From positions 1 through 14,574 of the forward strand of contig CAMYNZ010000042.1 of the NCBI GenBank assembly GCA_947259865.1: 14,574 nucleotides of DNA. Direction: 5' to 3'. This document shows positions 6,420 to 14,496 of the stretch, piece by piece (the first letter of the stretch is position 1; the number at the start of each line of letters is the position of its first letter). The stretch is from an uncultured Desulfobacterales bacterium. GTDB lineage: Bacteria > Desulfobacterota > Desulfobacteria > Desulfobacterales > G020354645. The notes beneath the pieces are model-generated. The model worked only from the letters and a program-made list of their open reading frames with translations, was not told the DNA's origin and did not search any database. A program made the translations under genes and the position numbers.

Positions 6420-9134
6420 CTAAAAGGCAGCTCCCAAAGAAAACTCCCACTGTCTGCGATTTCGGTCCTCCGGTTCAGGGTCGAGAATATACCCGTAAGC
6501 AAGACGAATGGGGCCAATAGGAGAATTCCATCTGAATTCAAACCCGCCGCTGGCCCGCAGGTTGTCCAATTCGACCTTTTCGTCCTCGTCGTAAACATCG
6601 CCGGAATCTATAAAAAGAACACCATCAAGTCCGGCATCCCGCAGCAGCGGGAAAATGAGTTCAAAATTAAACTGTATAAATTTGTCACCGCCGATTTCAT
6701 TACCATTCGCATCTATGGGGCTCAGATCGTCTTCATCAAATCCGCGCAATGAATTAATACCCCCCAGAAAAAAACGCTCATAATCGGGCCATATACCCTT
6801 GGACCCTTCCCTGCCATAGCCCCCTTTGGCATGCATAAAGCCGGTTAGTTCCTCAGCCAGCGGCACGAACCATCCAAGCTCAGCAACTGATTTAACGTAT
6901 TGAATATCTCCCCCGAAGCCCGCATACTCGACTGTAAGTCGGTGATCCTGGCCTTCGGTAGTGCCAAATAAACGGTTTCTGCTATCATAACTCAAACTCG
7001 TGGTAAGAGTATTGGTGATGATGTCTTCGTTCTCGCCGAACTCGGTCACCAGCTCCAGTATCGATTGGGGCAGCGTTTCGGCATCAGTGACATCTATTTC
7101 CGACACATCCCGGGCGAAAGCGACGGACAGACGCGTAAAATCAAAAATCGGATAGCCCAACCGCAGGCCGCCACCCAAACTTTTCTTCTCATACGCATCA
7201 AAATCCGACGCCCAGTTATAAATTTTGATTCCGGCACTCAGCGGTATGTCAAACATCCAGGGTTCGGTAAAATTAATGGAATACCGCTGGGTCTCATCTC
7301 CCCAATTGGCTCGTAAATCCAGAATTTGTCCCCGGCCAAAAAGGTTTCTCTGGGATATGGAAGCCATGACAAATACTTTTTCGGTATTGCTGTAACCGCC
7401 GCCGAAAGTGAAGGCGCCGGTCGAATGCTCCTCGACATCAATACTTAAAAGCATTTTATCGTCAGCGCTGCCCTTGGCTGTATTGACCTTTACGTCCTTG
7501 AAATAATCAAGCCGGTGCAAATTGCGAACACTGCGTTTCAAGCGGTTTCCGCTGAAAAGCTCCTGTTCATAGACTCTGAGCTGTCTGCGAATGACCTTGT
7601 CTCTGGTCTTGCTGTTTCCGGTTATAATTATCTCTTCAAAATAGACCTGTTTACCCTTTTTAATGACATAGGTGATATTGACGATCAGTTGCTCACTGTC
7701 TTCCGAAATACGCGGCGAAACATCCGCATAGGCATACCCCTGGTTGGCATAAAAGTCGGAAAGCATGAGGATGTCTCCCCGCACGATCTGGCGGCTGTAG
7801 TATTCTTCTTCGTGAATTTTTAGTTTTTTGCGGAGCTCTTCCTTGGCAATTAACAAATCACCTTCCAGGTCCACTTTTCCGACTTTAAACCGCGGCCCTT
7901 CATTAATTTTCAGGGTAATCTCAATATAGTCCTCCTTGAATTCCACCTGGGGCTCTCCAACCCGGGCCCGGACATAGCCCTGATTATGATAAAAGGCCGT
8001 GATACGGGCAACATCCTCATTCAAAACCTCCCGTTTCAGATCACCGGATCCAGTAAGCCAGGAAAAAAAACCCTTTTCACGGGTCCTCATTAGTCTTTTG
8101 CTTTTGAGTTTTTTATCTTTAAAGGCAGTGTTCCCGGTGAATAGAATGTGTTTGACACGAATTTTTTTTCCTTCTTCTATCCTAAATATCAGGTCAGCCT
8201 GATTGTTTTTACGTTCGACGATCTCGTAATCGATTCTAATGTTATGAAAATTTTTTTCTTTGTACAGACTTTCAATTCGATCAATGTTATTTTGAATCTT
8301 GTTAATGTTCAGAATCGAACCCCTGCGGATGGACATTTCATCCAACAGTTCCTTTTCATCGAAGATTGAAAGGCCGCCTTTAATCCTTATACGTCGGATT
8401 GTTTGTTTCTCTTTGACTGTGAAAATGATTATTTTACCCAGTGATACATTTTCGGCCTCGATCCGGACATCATCAAAATAACCCATGCGAAAGACAGCCT
8501 TGAGATCCTCGGAAAGATTCTTTACGCGGTAGATGTCACCGCTGGCGGTCTTGATAACCTTTCGGATGGCATCGACTTCTATGCGATCGTTGCCTCGGAT
8601 GCGTATTTCGACAATCTTTTCTTGCGCAAAGAGTTTAACCCCGATGTCTCTCGCCAGGGCATTCACACTGATGGGCAGGTTTTCTATCCCCTGGCCTTCG
8701 ATGGAAAAAATACTGGGCGTTTGCTCCCCGAAAAGTTCCAACAATTTTGCATCCAGGCTAAACTGCTGACCGACCCAGGTCATTGATCCCCAGATGATAT
8801 AATCTGCCCCGACCGCCAGCCCCAGTTGGCGAACATCGTTGAGATTTGTCGCCTTTTTTTCCCGGGTTTGTTCGGCATCCGCCGGTGGAACTAAAACCAC
8901 CGCACCTTCCTGCTCAAGAAACTTTTTTATAACATCTGATATTTCCTGCTCCAGGTAGGACAAATCTTCTCTGGCATGGATCTCAAATGGCAAAATGGTG
9001 ACACTAAACTTTTTGCGGGCATACAGATCGGTCGGGAAAAAACACACAAGCGCCAACCCGATCACGCATAGCCAAAAGCCCAGATAGTTCCTCAGCACGG
9101 CCCCAAACCAGAATACATTGTTCAGAAACAGCAT
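6420..9134 (-). CDS. bamA: Outer membrane assembly factor BamA with extra N-terminal domain (904 aa)
   Basis: BamA (Omp85) is the outer-membrane insertase for beta-barrel proteins. Residues 1-39 are a membrane-targeting or signal segment ending near DLYA. Residues about 41-170 are an additional periplasmic domain (FSVTILPFEIH ... GADYIIWGSMTWVGQQFSLDAKLLELF) resembling TolB-N/FlgO-type domains. Five POTRA domains follow, at about 172-243, 244-326, 327-417, 418-498 and 499-572. The 16-strand barrel (about 573-904) contains the LRGF loop-6 motif (796-799, VRGF-type) and ends in a beta-signal with terminal Phe (WEFSLGAAF). The ATG at 9134 lacks a strong ribosome-binding site; a GTG at 9098 would give a shorter, more typical signal peptide. 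The length exceeds the roughly 800 aa of proteobacterial BamA because of the added domain. It lies 28 bp after lolD and 41 bp before skp. Confidence 0.96.
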   Translation of the reverse strand: MLFLNNVFWFGAVLRNYLGFWLCVIGLALVCFFPTDLYARKKFSVTILPFEIHAREDLSYLEQEISDVIKKFLEQEGAVVLVPPADAEQTREKKATNLNDVRQLGLAVGADYIIWGSMTWVGQQFSLDAKLLELFGEQTPSIFSIEGQGIENLPISVNALARDIGVKLFAQEKIVEIRIRGNDRIEVDAIRKVIKTASGDIYRVKNLSEDLKAVFRMGYFDDVRIEAENVSLGKIIIFTVKEKQTIRRIRIKGGLSIFDEKELLDEMSIRRGSILNINKIQNNIDRIESLYKEKNFHNIRIDYEIVERKNNQADLIFRIEEGKKIRVKHILFTGNTAFKDKKLKSKRLMRTREKGFFSWLTGSGDLKREVLNEDVARITAFYHNQGYVRARVGEPQVEFKEDYIEITLKINEGPRFKVGKVDLEGDLLIAKEELRKKLKIHEEEYYSRQIVRGDILMLSDFYANQGYAYADVSPRISEDSEQLIVNITYVIKKGKQVYFEEIIITGNSKTRDKVIRRQLRVYEQELFSGNRLKRSVRNLHRLDYFKDVKVNTAKGSADDKMLLSIDVEEHSTGAFTFGGGYSNTEKVFVMASISQRNLFGRGQILDLRANWGDETQRYSINFTEPWMFDIPLSAGIKIYNWASDFDAYEKKSLGGGLRLGYPIFDFTRLSVAFARDVSEIDVTDAETLPQSILELVTEFGENEDIITNTLTTSLSYDSRNRLFGTTEGQDHRLTVEYAGFGGDIQYVKSVAELGWFVPLAEELTGFMHAKGGYGREGSKGIWPDYERFFLGGINSLRGFDEDDLSPIDANGNEIGGDKFIQFNFELIFPLLRDAGLDGVLFIDSGDVYDEDEKVELDNLRASGGFEFRWNSPIGPIRLAYGYILDPEPEDRNRRQWEFSLGAAF

Positions 9135-9162
9135 TTATCTATCTAACAATCATCAATTGAGT

Positions 9163-9891
9163 TTATTCTGTTTCCACCAGCTGCCCGTCTATGATGGTCA
9201 CCCGCCGCGCCATAAAATTTGCCAGATCCATATTGTGTGTCACCACAACCAGCGTCATGCCAAGTTCCTGGTTTAGCTCCCAGAGCAGGTCGTGAACCTG
9301 CTCACCGTTTTTTTTATCAAGATTACCCGTCGGTTCATCGGCCAACAGTATAGCCGGTTTTAGCACCAGCGCCCGGGCCAAGGCCACCCGTTGCTGCTCC
9401 CCCCCTGAAAGTTTTACCACCCGGTGAGACAATCTATCCTGAAGTCCCACCCGGATCAGAATCTTTTCCGCGGCTTGAGTGGCCCGGTTTTTACTGAAAC
9501 CATTTATCAATGCGGGCATCATGGCGTTTTCAAGTGCTGTAAATTCCGGCAGCAAGTGGTGAAACTGGAACACAAAACCCACTGATTTATTACGAAATGT
9601 GGCCAGCTTGGCATCTTCAAATCCAAAAACATCTTCTCCTTTGAATAAAACTTTGCCCTTATCCGGCCGGTCCAGGGTACCCAGAATGTGTAAAAGCGTT
9701 GATTTGCCGATTCCGGACGGGCCGACGACCGCCAGGGTTTCACCAATTTTTAAGTCGGCGCTAACATTTTTTAAAATTTCGATGCGGCTGCCGCTGCTGT
9801 TGAAGCTCTTATGGAGATCCCTGATACTGATCAATGGATCTGCCGAAGAGAATTCAACCTCCGGGTTACCATGGTCATGGGAATTAACCAT
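9163..9891 (-). CDS. lolD: Lipoprotein-releasing ABC transporter ATPase LolD (242 aa)
   Basis: LolD is the cytoplasmic ATPase of the LolCDE complex, which extracts outer-membrane-destined lipoproteins from the inner membrane and passes them to LolA. All ABC motifs are intact: Walker [10 protein letters not shown] (57-65), Q-loop Q109, signature [15 protein letters not shown] (161-175), Walker B ILLADEP (181-187) and H-loop H219 in VVVTHN. The start is the ATG at 9891, overlapping the lolC stop by 8 nt (ATGGTTAA), with GAGGCG 7 nt upstream. A longer in-frame reading to 9993 runs inside lolC and would add an unrelated hydrophobic tail, so it was rejected. Residues 1-18 before the ABC domain are longer than in E. 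coli and poorly conserved. The overlap with lolC implies translational coupling. MacB- or FtsE-type ATPases are similar, but the permease partner fixes the Lol assignment. Confidence 0.93.
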   Translation of the reverse strand: MVNSHDHGNPEVEFSSADPLISIRDLHKSFNSSGSRIEILKNVSADLKIGETLAVVGPSGIGKSTLLHILGTLDRPDKGKVLFKGEDVFGFEDAKLATFRNKSVGFVFQFHHLLPEFTALENAMMPALINGFSKNRATQAAEKILIRVGLQDRLSHRVVKLSGGEQQRVALARALVLKPAILLADEPTGNLDKKNGEQVHDLLWELNQELGMTLVVVTHNMDLANFMARRVTIIDGQLVETE

Positions 9892-11122
9892 AACGAATCG
9901 CCTCGACAGGATTAAGCCGGGATGCCTGATGCGCCGGGTAAAGGGTGGCCAAAAAGCAGATGACAAGGGCGGCAGAAACGATAAAAAAAACATCCAGAAA
10001 CTCGAGTTTTACGGGGAGTTTGGTTGTGAAGTAATAAATATCACCGGTGAGTTCGTGGATATCCCAATGCTTCAACAACGTACACAGGACAAACCCCAGA
10101 CCCAGACCCAAAAGGGTGCCGATGGTGCCGATCACCATTCCTTCAAAAACAAAAATCTTACGGATGCTTTTTTCGGTGGCGCCCATGGCCTTGAGAATGG
10201 CGATGTCTTTGGTTTTGCCCATCACCATCATTATAAGGGAGGATGCGATATTAAATGCAGCCACCAGGATAATCAGGGTTAATATTACAAACATGACCCT
10301 TCGTTCGAGTTTAAGGGCTTTAAATAGATTTTGATTTTTTCGCATCCAGTCCCAGGCCCAGTAACGAAAATCCAGACCGGAAACAATATCCTCGGCAATT
10401 AATTTGGCCCGGTAAATGTCCTTAACCCGCACCTCAACGCCGCTGACGGTGTTTCCCATGCGCAGAATTCGCTGGGCATCGGTTAAATGAATATAGGCAA
10501 ACACCTGATCAAAATCATACATACCGGACTCGAAAAACCCGGTTACCTGGAACTGTTTCATCGCCGGTATATGCCCGATGGGCGAAAGCGTGCCGCGGGT
10601 AGAAATCAGATAAACCACATCACCCCTGGCCACCTCCAGATTTTTCGCCAACTCTTTGCCCAAGACTATCCCGGGAACGGCCGGTTTTTCGTTATCGCTG
10701 AGATTCAGGGAGGATCCATTTGGCAATGAGATGTCTTTGAGGGTGTTAATCACTTTGCCGGCCGATTCAGGTTCGACACCCCGCAAGAATGCACCCGACA
10801 CGCCCGACGATGATCGCAACATTACCTGACTGTAAATAACGGGGGAAGCGGCTTCGACACCCTCTATGGTCTTCAGATATTCGATTACCTGTCGGTAGTC
10901 ACTGAAGCCGCCGCCGCGGCGCTTGATTTCTATGTGGGCTTGCCCGCCGAGAATACGGGATTTAAGATCAGATTCAAATCCGGACATCACGGCAATAACC
11001 ACTATCAGTGCCATAACCCCCACTGACACGCCGGCGGTGGAAAGAATAGTGATCAGAGAAATGAACGCCTGTTTTTGTTTGGCCCTTAGATAACGACGAC
11101 CTATGAAATATTCAAAAGCCAT
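9884..11122 (-). CDS. lolC: Lipoprotein-releasing permease LolC/LolE family (412 aa)
   Basis: This is the inner-membrane permease of the lipoprotein-release ABC transporter. The topology is typical of LolC/E: a cytoplasmic amphipathic start (FEYFIGRRYLRAKQKQAFIS), TM1 at about 24-46 running into VMSGFESDLKSRILG, a large periplasmic domain (about 50-265, MacB-type), then three TMs at about 275-297, 322-346 and 375-395. The FtsX-type cytoplasmic loop KTKDIAILKAMGA lies between TM2 and TM3. It ends in [12 protein letters not shown], the usual C-terminal signature. The ATG at 11122 has no clear Shine-Dalgarno but gives the conserved N-terminus. Only one permease gene is present next to lolD, so a LolC/LolC (LolF-like) homodimer is possible; a second permease elsewhere cannot be excluded. 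It is the first gene of the lolCD-bamA-lpx run. Confidence 0.92.
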   Translation of the reverse strand: MAFEYFIGRRYLRAKQKQAFISLITILSTAGVSVGVMALIVVIAVMSGFESDLKSRILGGQAHIEIKRRGGGFSDYRQVIEYLKTIEGVEAASPVIYSQVMLRSSSGVSGAFLRGVEPESAGKVINTLKDISLPNGSSLNLSDNEKPAVPGIVLGKELAKNLEVARGDVVYLISTRGTLSPIGHIPAMKQFQVTGFFESGMYDFDQVFAYIHLTDAQRILRMGNTVSGVEVRVKDIYRAKLIAEDIVSGLDFRYWAWDWMRKNQNLFKALKLERRVMFVILTLIILVAAFNIASSLIMMVMGKTKDIAILKAMGATEKSIRKIFVFEGMVIGTIGTLLGLGLGFVLCTLLKHWDIHELTGDIYYFTTKLPVKLEFLDVFFIVSAALVICFLATLYPAHQASRLNPVEAIRYG

Positions 11123-11206
11123 TGTATGATATTATTTCAAAATAGAGATAGTCTTTTAGAAAGGATAAATGAAAACGAGTAACCCATTTACCTTTGGGTG
11201 TCAAGA
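11123..11206 (-). promoter_or_regulatory. Kinase-lolC spacer, possible weak promoter
   Basis: This 84-bp gap could hold a promoter for the lol-bam-lpx genes. On the minus strand a perfect TTGACA (11199-11204) begins three nucleotides after the kinase stop, but the hexamer 17 nt further on (TACTCG) is a poor -10. The TTGACA spacer also contains a 5-bp hairpin, ACCCA/TGGGT. An AT-rich stretch just before the lolC ATG contains TAATAT without a good -35. None of this is strong. Confidence 0.2.
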
Positions 11207-12508
11207 TTAAGTTGGCAGTTCCACGCGCCTGAGCTGCATGGTAAAGGTGGTTCCGGTGTCCAGCCTGCTCTTGACTTCGAGGCGGCTTCCATAAGAATCG
11301 AGGATGCCGTGAACGATGGAAAGTCCCAATCCCGTTCCGCTTTTTTTGGTGGTAAAGAATGGATCAAATATGGAATCCATTGTTTGGTTGGACATGCCAC
11401 AACCATCGTCGGTAATTTCAATACATGCGACTTCTCCCTTTAGCATATACAATTTAATATCGATGAACCCCTGCCCGTCGATGGCCTCGGCAGCATTTAA
11501 TAAAAGATTCCAGAGAACCTGGCGCAGGTGCTGGGCATCCATTTCGATCCAAATCTCGGGAGAAATATCCCTGTTAATGGTTATTCGGTCCAAACAGGTA
11601 TGATCCTTTTCAAAAAGCTCCGCGGTTTCAGTGAGTACTTTGTCCAACTGGATGGATTCAATATTTCCGGCCGGCGGTCTTGCAAACAGCAAAAAATTAT
11701 TTACAAGAGAACTTAAACGGTCAGCTTCCCGCAGCACTATTTTCATTAAGCGCTCATGATCGGAATCGTAGTTAAATTCATCCCTTAAAAGCTGAATGGA
11801 TCCGGTAAGGGAAGCAAGCGGATTTTTGATTTCATGCGCCATACCGGCCCCCAGTTCACCAATAGCCGCCATTTTTTCGACACGCCGAACATGATCTTCC
11901 ATGGCCCACAGTTCTTTTTTTGACTTTCTGGCCTGTTCGGCTAATAAACTGCTCAAAATCGCAACCGCAAAACAGCCCAGCACAATAATCATAATTTTGT
12001 AAAAAACGTGGCTTCCGTTATGGCTGGATGCCAAAAGGCTTTCATCGATAACATACGGTCTTAAAAAGCCGTAATACTCCAGTTCAACCAGAATGCTGTA
12101 TTGCAGCGCACATAGCCCTACCATGATCATACTGCCCATTCGATGCAGCAGCATACTGGAATAAATGATTACCACAAGATAAAGAAAAGAGAAAATGCTG
12201 GAAAAGCTGCCGGTCACATAGATGATCACGGTCACGATAAAGGTATCGATACCAATTTGCACGTAGGCAAAATGCAGGCGCTGCTTAATTCTGTTCAGGA
12301 TTAAGCTATAAATAAATGATAAAAGGAAAATAAAGACAATCAGTCCATACAACAACAGGAGGGGGACAGCCACAAGAGAGGGGGTTTGGCTGAGTTGTAA
12401 AACGATACTTGATCCGAGCAGCAACGTGGTGAAAATCAGCCGGGCGAACATGAGCCATTCAAGGTTAAGATACTGATCGCTTTCGGGCATTAAAGAAGAA
12501 TCAGTCAT
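11207..12508 (-). CDS. pilS: PilS-like membrane sensor histidine kinase (433 aa)
   Basis: This is a two-component sensor kinase of the NtrB/PilS type, anchored in the inner membrane. The N-terminal half has about six hydrophobic segments (roughly residues 22-40, 46-73, 87-100, 108-122, 126-142 and 170-190). A short linker containing a small coiled segment leads to the DHp domain, with MAHEIKNPLASL; the phospho-accepting His is 225. The HATPase domain is complete: N box NLLLNAAEA (334-342), G1 DDGCG (367-371), F box FDPFFTTK (381-388) and G2 GTGLGLSI (391-398). The FARPP sequence after the DHp is usual in PilS/NtrB/AtoS kinases. I used the ATG at 12508; a TTG at 12514 is less likely, and neither has a clear ribosome-binding site. 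It follows pilC, which supports a pilus-related role, but no response regulator is in the window. The specific name is inference. Confidence 0.8.
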   Translation of the reverse strand: MTDSSLMPESDQYLNLEWLMFARLIFTTLLLGSSIVLQLSQTPSLVAVPLLLLYGLIVFIFLLSFIYSLILNRIKQRLHFAYVQIGIDTFIVTVIIYVTGSFSSIFSFLYLVVIIYSSMLLHRMGSMIMVGLCALQYSILVELEYYGFLRPYVIDESLLASSHNGSHVFYKIMIIVLGCFAVAILSSLLAEQARKSKKELWAMEDHVRRVEKMAAIGELGAGMAHEIKNPLASLTGSIQLLRDEFNYDSDHERLMKIVLREADRLSSLVNNFLLFARPPAGNIESIQLDKVLTETAELFEKDHTCLDRITINRDISPEIWIEMDAQHLRQVLWNLLLNAAEAIDGQGFIDIKLYMLKGEVACIEITDDGCGMSNQTMDSIFDPFFTTKKSGTGLGLSIVHGILDSYGSRLEVKSRLDTGTTFTMQLRRVELPT

Positions 12509-12615
12509 GGGCAAATATTGAACGGCCTGGAAATTTCGTGACTAAGCGTGCCCATCCGCAAATAGTAAAAATGCCGGATAGCAAGCATTGGTTTCCAAAA
12601 GAGATCTTATGGGGC

Positions 12616-12635
12616 CTAGTGTTTTATCTCAAAGA
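12616..12635. repeat. Possible relic of the palindromic element's terminus
   Basis: In the 157-bp spacer between the kinase and pilC, the plus strand reads CTAGTGTTTTATCTCAAAGA. The outer right end of the palindromic element, read on the minus strand (4687 to 4668), is CTAGTGTTATGTCCCAGAAA, identical at about 15 of 20 positions including the first 8. It may be a decayed end of the same repeat family, or chance. Nothing else recognisable lies in the spacer. Confidence 0.3.
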
Positions 12636-12665
12636 CGGAACGTTATGATCCGGGGCTGACAGCTT

Positions 12666-13877
12666 TTATCCGCCGATTGCGCCGGCCATTTTAAATACCG
12701 GCAGGTACATGGCGACAACCAGGCCACCGATGGTGACGCCCAAAAACACAAGCATGAACGGCTCAATTAGAGCGGTTAGGTTCTCCACTGCTTGATCGAC
12801 TTCTTCATCATAGAACACCGCGATCTTTTCAAGCATTGCATCGAGGGCACCGGTTGATTCCCCCACCGCAATCATCTGGCAAACCATCGCCGGAAAAACA
12901 CCGCTTTCTAAAAGAGGGTCGGCCATGGTGCGACCCTCGGCAATATCCGAGCGGACAACGTAAACAGCATTTTCAATGGTTTTGTTGCCAGCAGTTTTAG
13001 CAACAATTTCAAGTGCTTCCAGTATAGCAACCCCGCTCGATAACATAGTACCCATGGTACTGGTAAATTTGGCCACGGCTACCTTCCGGACCAGCTCACC
13101 GATAACGGGCATTCTCAGCAGTAAATCATCAAGGGTTTCTCGTCCTTTTTCGGTGCCATAGAACTTCTTCATGACAATAAAAAAAAGGCCAGATCCAATC
13201 AGGATATAAATAATATTCTTTTTGGTGAAATTACTTACATCTACCACTAACTGGGTAAAGGCCGGCAACTCAGTTCCGAAATCGTCGAACATGTCCTGAA
13301 ACACGGGGATAACAAACACAAGAATGATGGCCAGTACGACGATTGCAACCGCCAGGGTAACCAGTGGATACGTCATGGCTCCTTTTACCTTGGATTTTAA
13401 TTTGGCGGCCTTTTCCATATACGACGAAAGACGCCGCAAGATTGTATCCAGGATACCACCGGCTTCGCCGGCCGCGATCATATTTACGAATAGATCATCA
13501 AATTCTTTGGGGTATTTTTTAAGTGATTCAGCCAGTGTCGCACCACTTTCTACCTGCTCCTTTATACTCTTCAACATCTTTTTAAAGGTCACATTTTCCT
13601 GCTGGGAGAAAAGTATATCCAGACATTGGATAATGGGGAGACCGGCATCAATCATGGTGGAAAATTGTTTGGCAAAAAGGATAATGTCTGCAGTTTTGAC
13701 TTTCGGCTGAAGAAAGCCGACATTTTCAAAAAGATCTTTGGGTTTTGGCTTGATTTTAAGGGACTCGAGTTTCATGCGCTTGAGACTGGCCCGCACAATC
13801 TCCGGCGATGATGCTTCCATCTCTCCTTTCTTTTTTATACCCTTCTGATTCTTTCCTGACCATACATAGAACGGCAT
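12666..13877 (-). CDS. pilC: Type IV pilus inner-membrane platform protein PilC (403 aa)
   Basis: PilC is the polytopic platform protein of the type IV pilus machine; it links the PilB/PilT ATPases to the growing pilus. The N-terminus FYVWSGKNQKGIKKKGEMEA is typical of PilC. Two repeated GspF/PilC domains follow, at about 68-190 and 270-395. Each opens with a FAKQFSTMIDAGLPI- or FTSTMGTMLSSGVAI-type helix and carries a GEAGG or GESTG turn. Hydrophobic segments lie at about 168-195, 222-240 and 372-396. The ATG at 13877 has GGGGG 7 nt upstream; the TTG two codons earlier (13883) is too close to that site. A type II secretion GspF is the main alternative, but the N-terminus and the adjacent PilS-like kinase favour PilC. 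pilB and pilT, usually upstream, are not in the window. Confidence 0.88.
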   Translation of the reverse strand: MPFYVWSGKNQKGIKKKGEMEASSPEIVRASLKRMKLESLKIKPKPKDLFENVGFLQPKVKTADIILFAKQFSTMIDAGLPIIQCLDILFSQQENVTFKKMLKSIKEQVESGATLAESLKKYPKEFDDLFVNMIAAGEAGGILDTILRRLSSYMEKAAKLKSKVKGAMTYPLVTLAVAIVVLAIILVFVIPVFQDMFDDFGTELPAFTQLVVDVSNFTKKNIIYILIGSGLFFIVMKKFYGTEKGRETLDDLLLRMPVIGELVRKVAVAKFTSTMGTMLSSGVAILEALEIVAKTAGNKTIENAVYVVRSDIAEGRTMADPLLESGVFPAMVCQMIAVGESTGALDAMLEKIAVFYDEEVDQAVENLTALIEPFMLVFLGVTIGGLVVAMYLPVFKMAGAIGG

Positions 13878-13899
13878 GTTCAAACCCCCTTTATGACGA

Positions 13900-14176
13900 G
13901 ACGGCGCATAACCTTGAATGCTTTCTGCGGTGCATCGTGCATCTTATCGGACAACTTCTGGATTCTGCCTTTGCTGAGCCCTTTAAAAAAGTGTTAACAT
14001 TAGGTCCCCGGTTTCGGACCGATGCGAATTATGCAACTGAAATCTTCAAAAATCAGGATATATAGACCTATCTGGATGAGTTTAAGCTGGAAAAGGCTTT
14101 CATCTGGATCAGGCACAAATATCAGTCCGGTCTTTCTCTATACAAAATCTGTGATGACATCCAAATTGTAAATTAA
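13900..14176 (+). pseudogene. Possible decayed coding remnant of unknown family
   Basis: One plus-strand frame reads protein-like through this stretch: LGPRFRTDANYATEIFKNQD (about 14001-14060), then Ile and an in-frame TAG (14063-14065), then TYLDEFKLEKAFIWIRHKYQ and further residues to TAA near 14176. The composition (amphipathic helices, no low-complexity bias) suggests former coding sequence, but I do not recognise the family. There is no credible start, since the frame overlaps pilC at its 5' end. A minus-strand frame in the first 90 bp also looks coding-like (LSKGRIQKLSDKMHDAPQKA) and stops with TGA just upstream of pilC. Both cannot easily be real, so confidence is low. Confidence 0.3.
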
Positions 14177-14496
14177 TTAGATTACTTAATAGCCTTTTTG
14201 CGGCGATTGGAAAATGCGGCAAGACCAATCGCTCCACAGGACAACCATGAAGCGATGAATCGGATATACACTTTTGTCCCCTAAAAAATGTTATATTATA
14301 GAGTATCACAATGTACGCTAAACGACAATACTTTTTGGAATTACTACAAAATCAGCTATTTCGCATCTCTGACGGCATGCATTCGGGAGCATGATTTTTA
14401 TTTGTGTTGTTTTATAAAAGTCATGGATTTTTAGTCGAATCGGTGATGTAATTCGGATAAAAAAAGTGATATATACCGGAAGTGGTTTCAAAGCCA
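14177..14496. other. Gene-free stretch with inverted repeat and AT-rich block
   Basis: I see no credible gene here. It contains a perfect 8-bp inverted repeat, GCGATTGG (14203-14210) and CCAATCGC (14225-14232), with a 14-nt loop. It also has an AT-rich block around 14281-14300, and the near-palindrome GTGGTTTCAAAGCCAC (14482-14497) where the tandem repeat begins. The AT-rich block is described separately as a possible promoter. Confidence 0.5.
14295..14323 (-). promoter_or_regulatory. Possible sigma-70-like promoter toward pilC
   Basis: On the minus strand there is a perfect TATAAT (14295-14300). With a 16-nt spacer the upstream hexamer is TTTAGC, matching the -35 consensus at only three of six positions. 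It would lie about 420 nt upstream of pilC, in the right orientation. It is a weak prediction; pilC may equally be transcribed from genes beyond the window. Confidence 0.2.

Noticed and set aside
6379..6450. Longer skp start at 6450
   Set aside because: It would overlap the bamA 3' end and bury the signal peptide. The ATG at 6378 has a strong ribosome-binding site.
9599..10282. 227-codon plus-strand open frame across the lolD-lolC junction
   Set aside because: It is antisense to two well-supported genes and has no recognisable protein motif.
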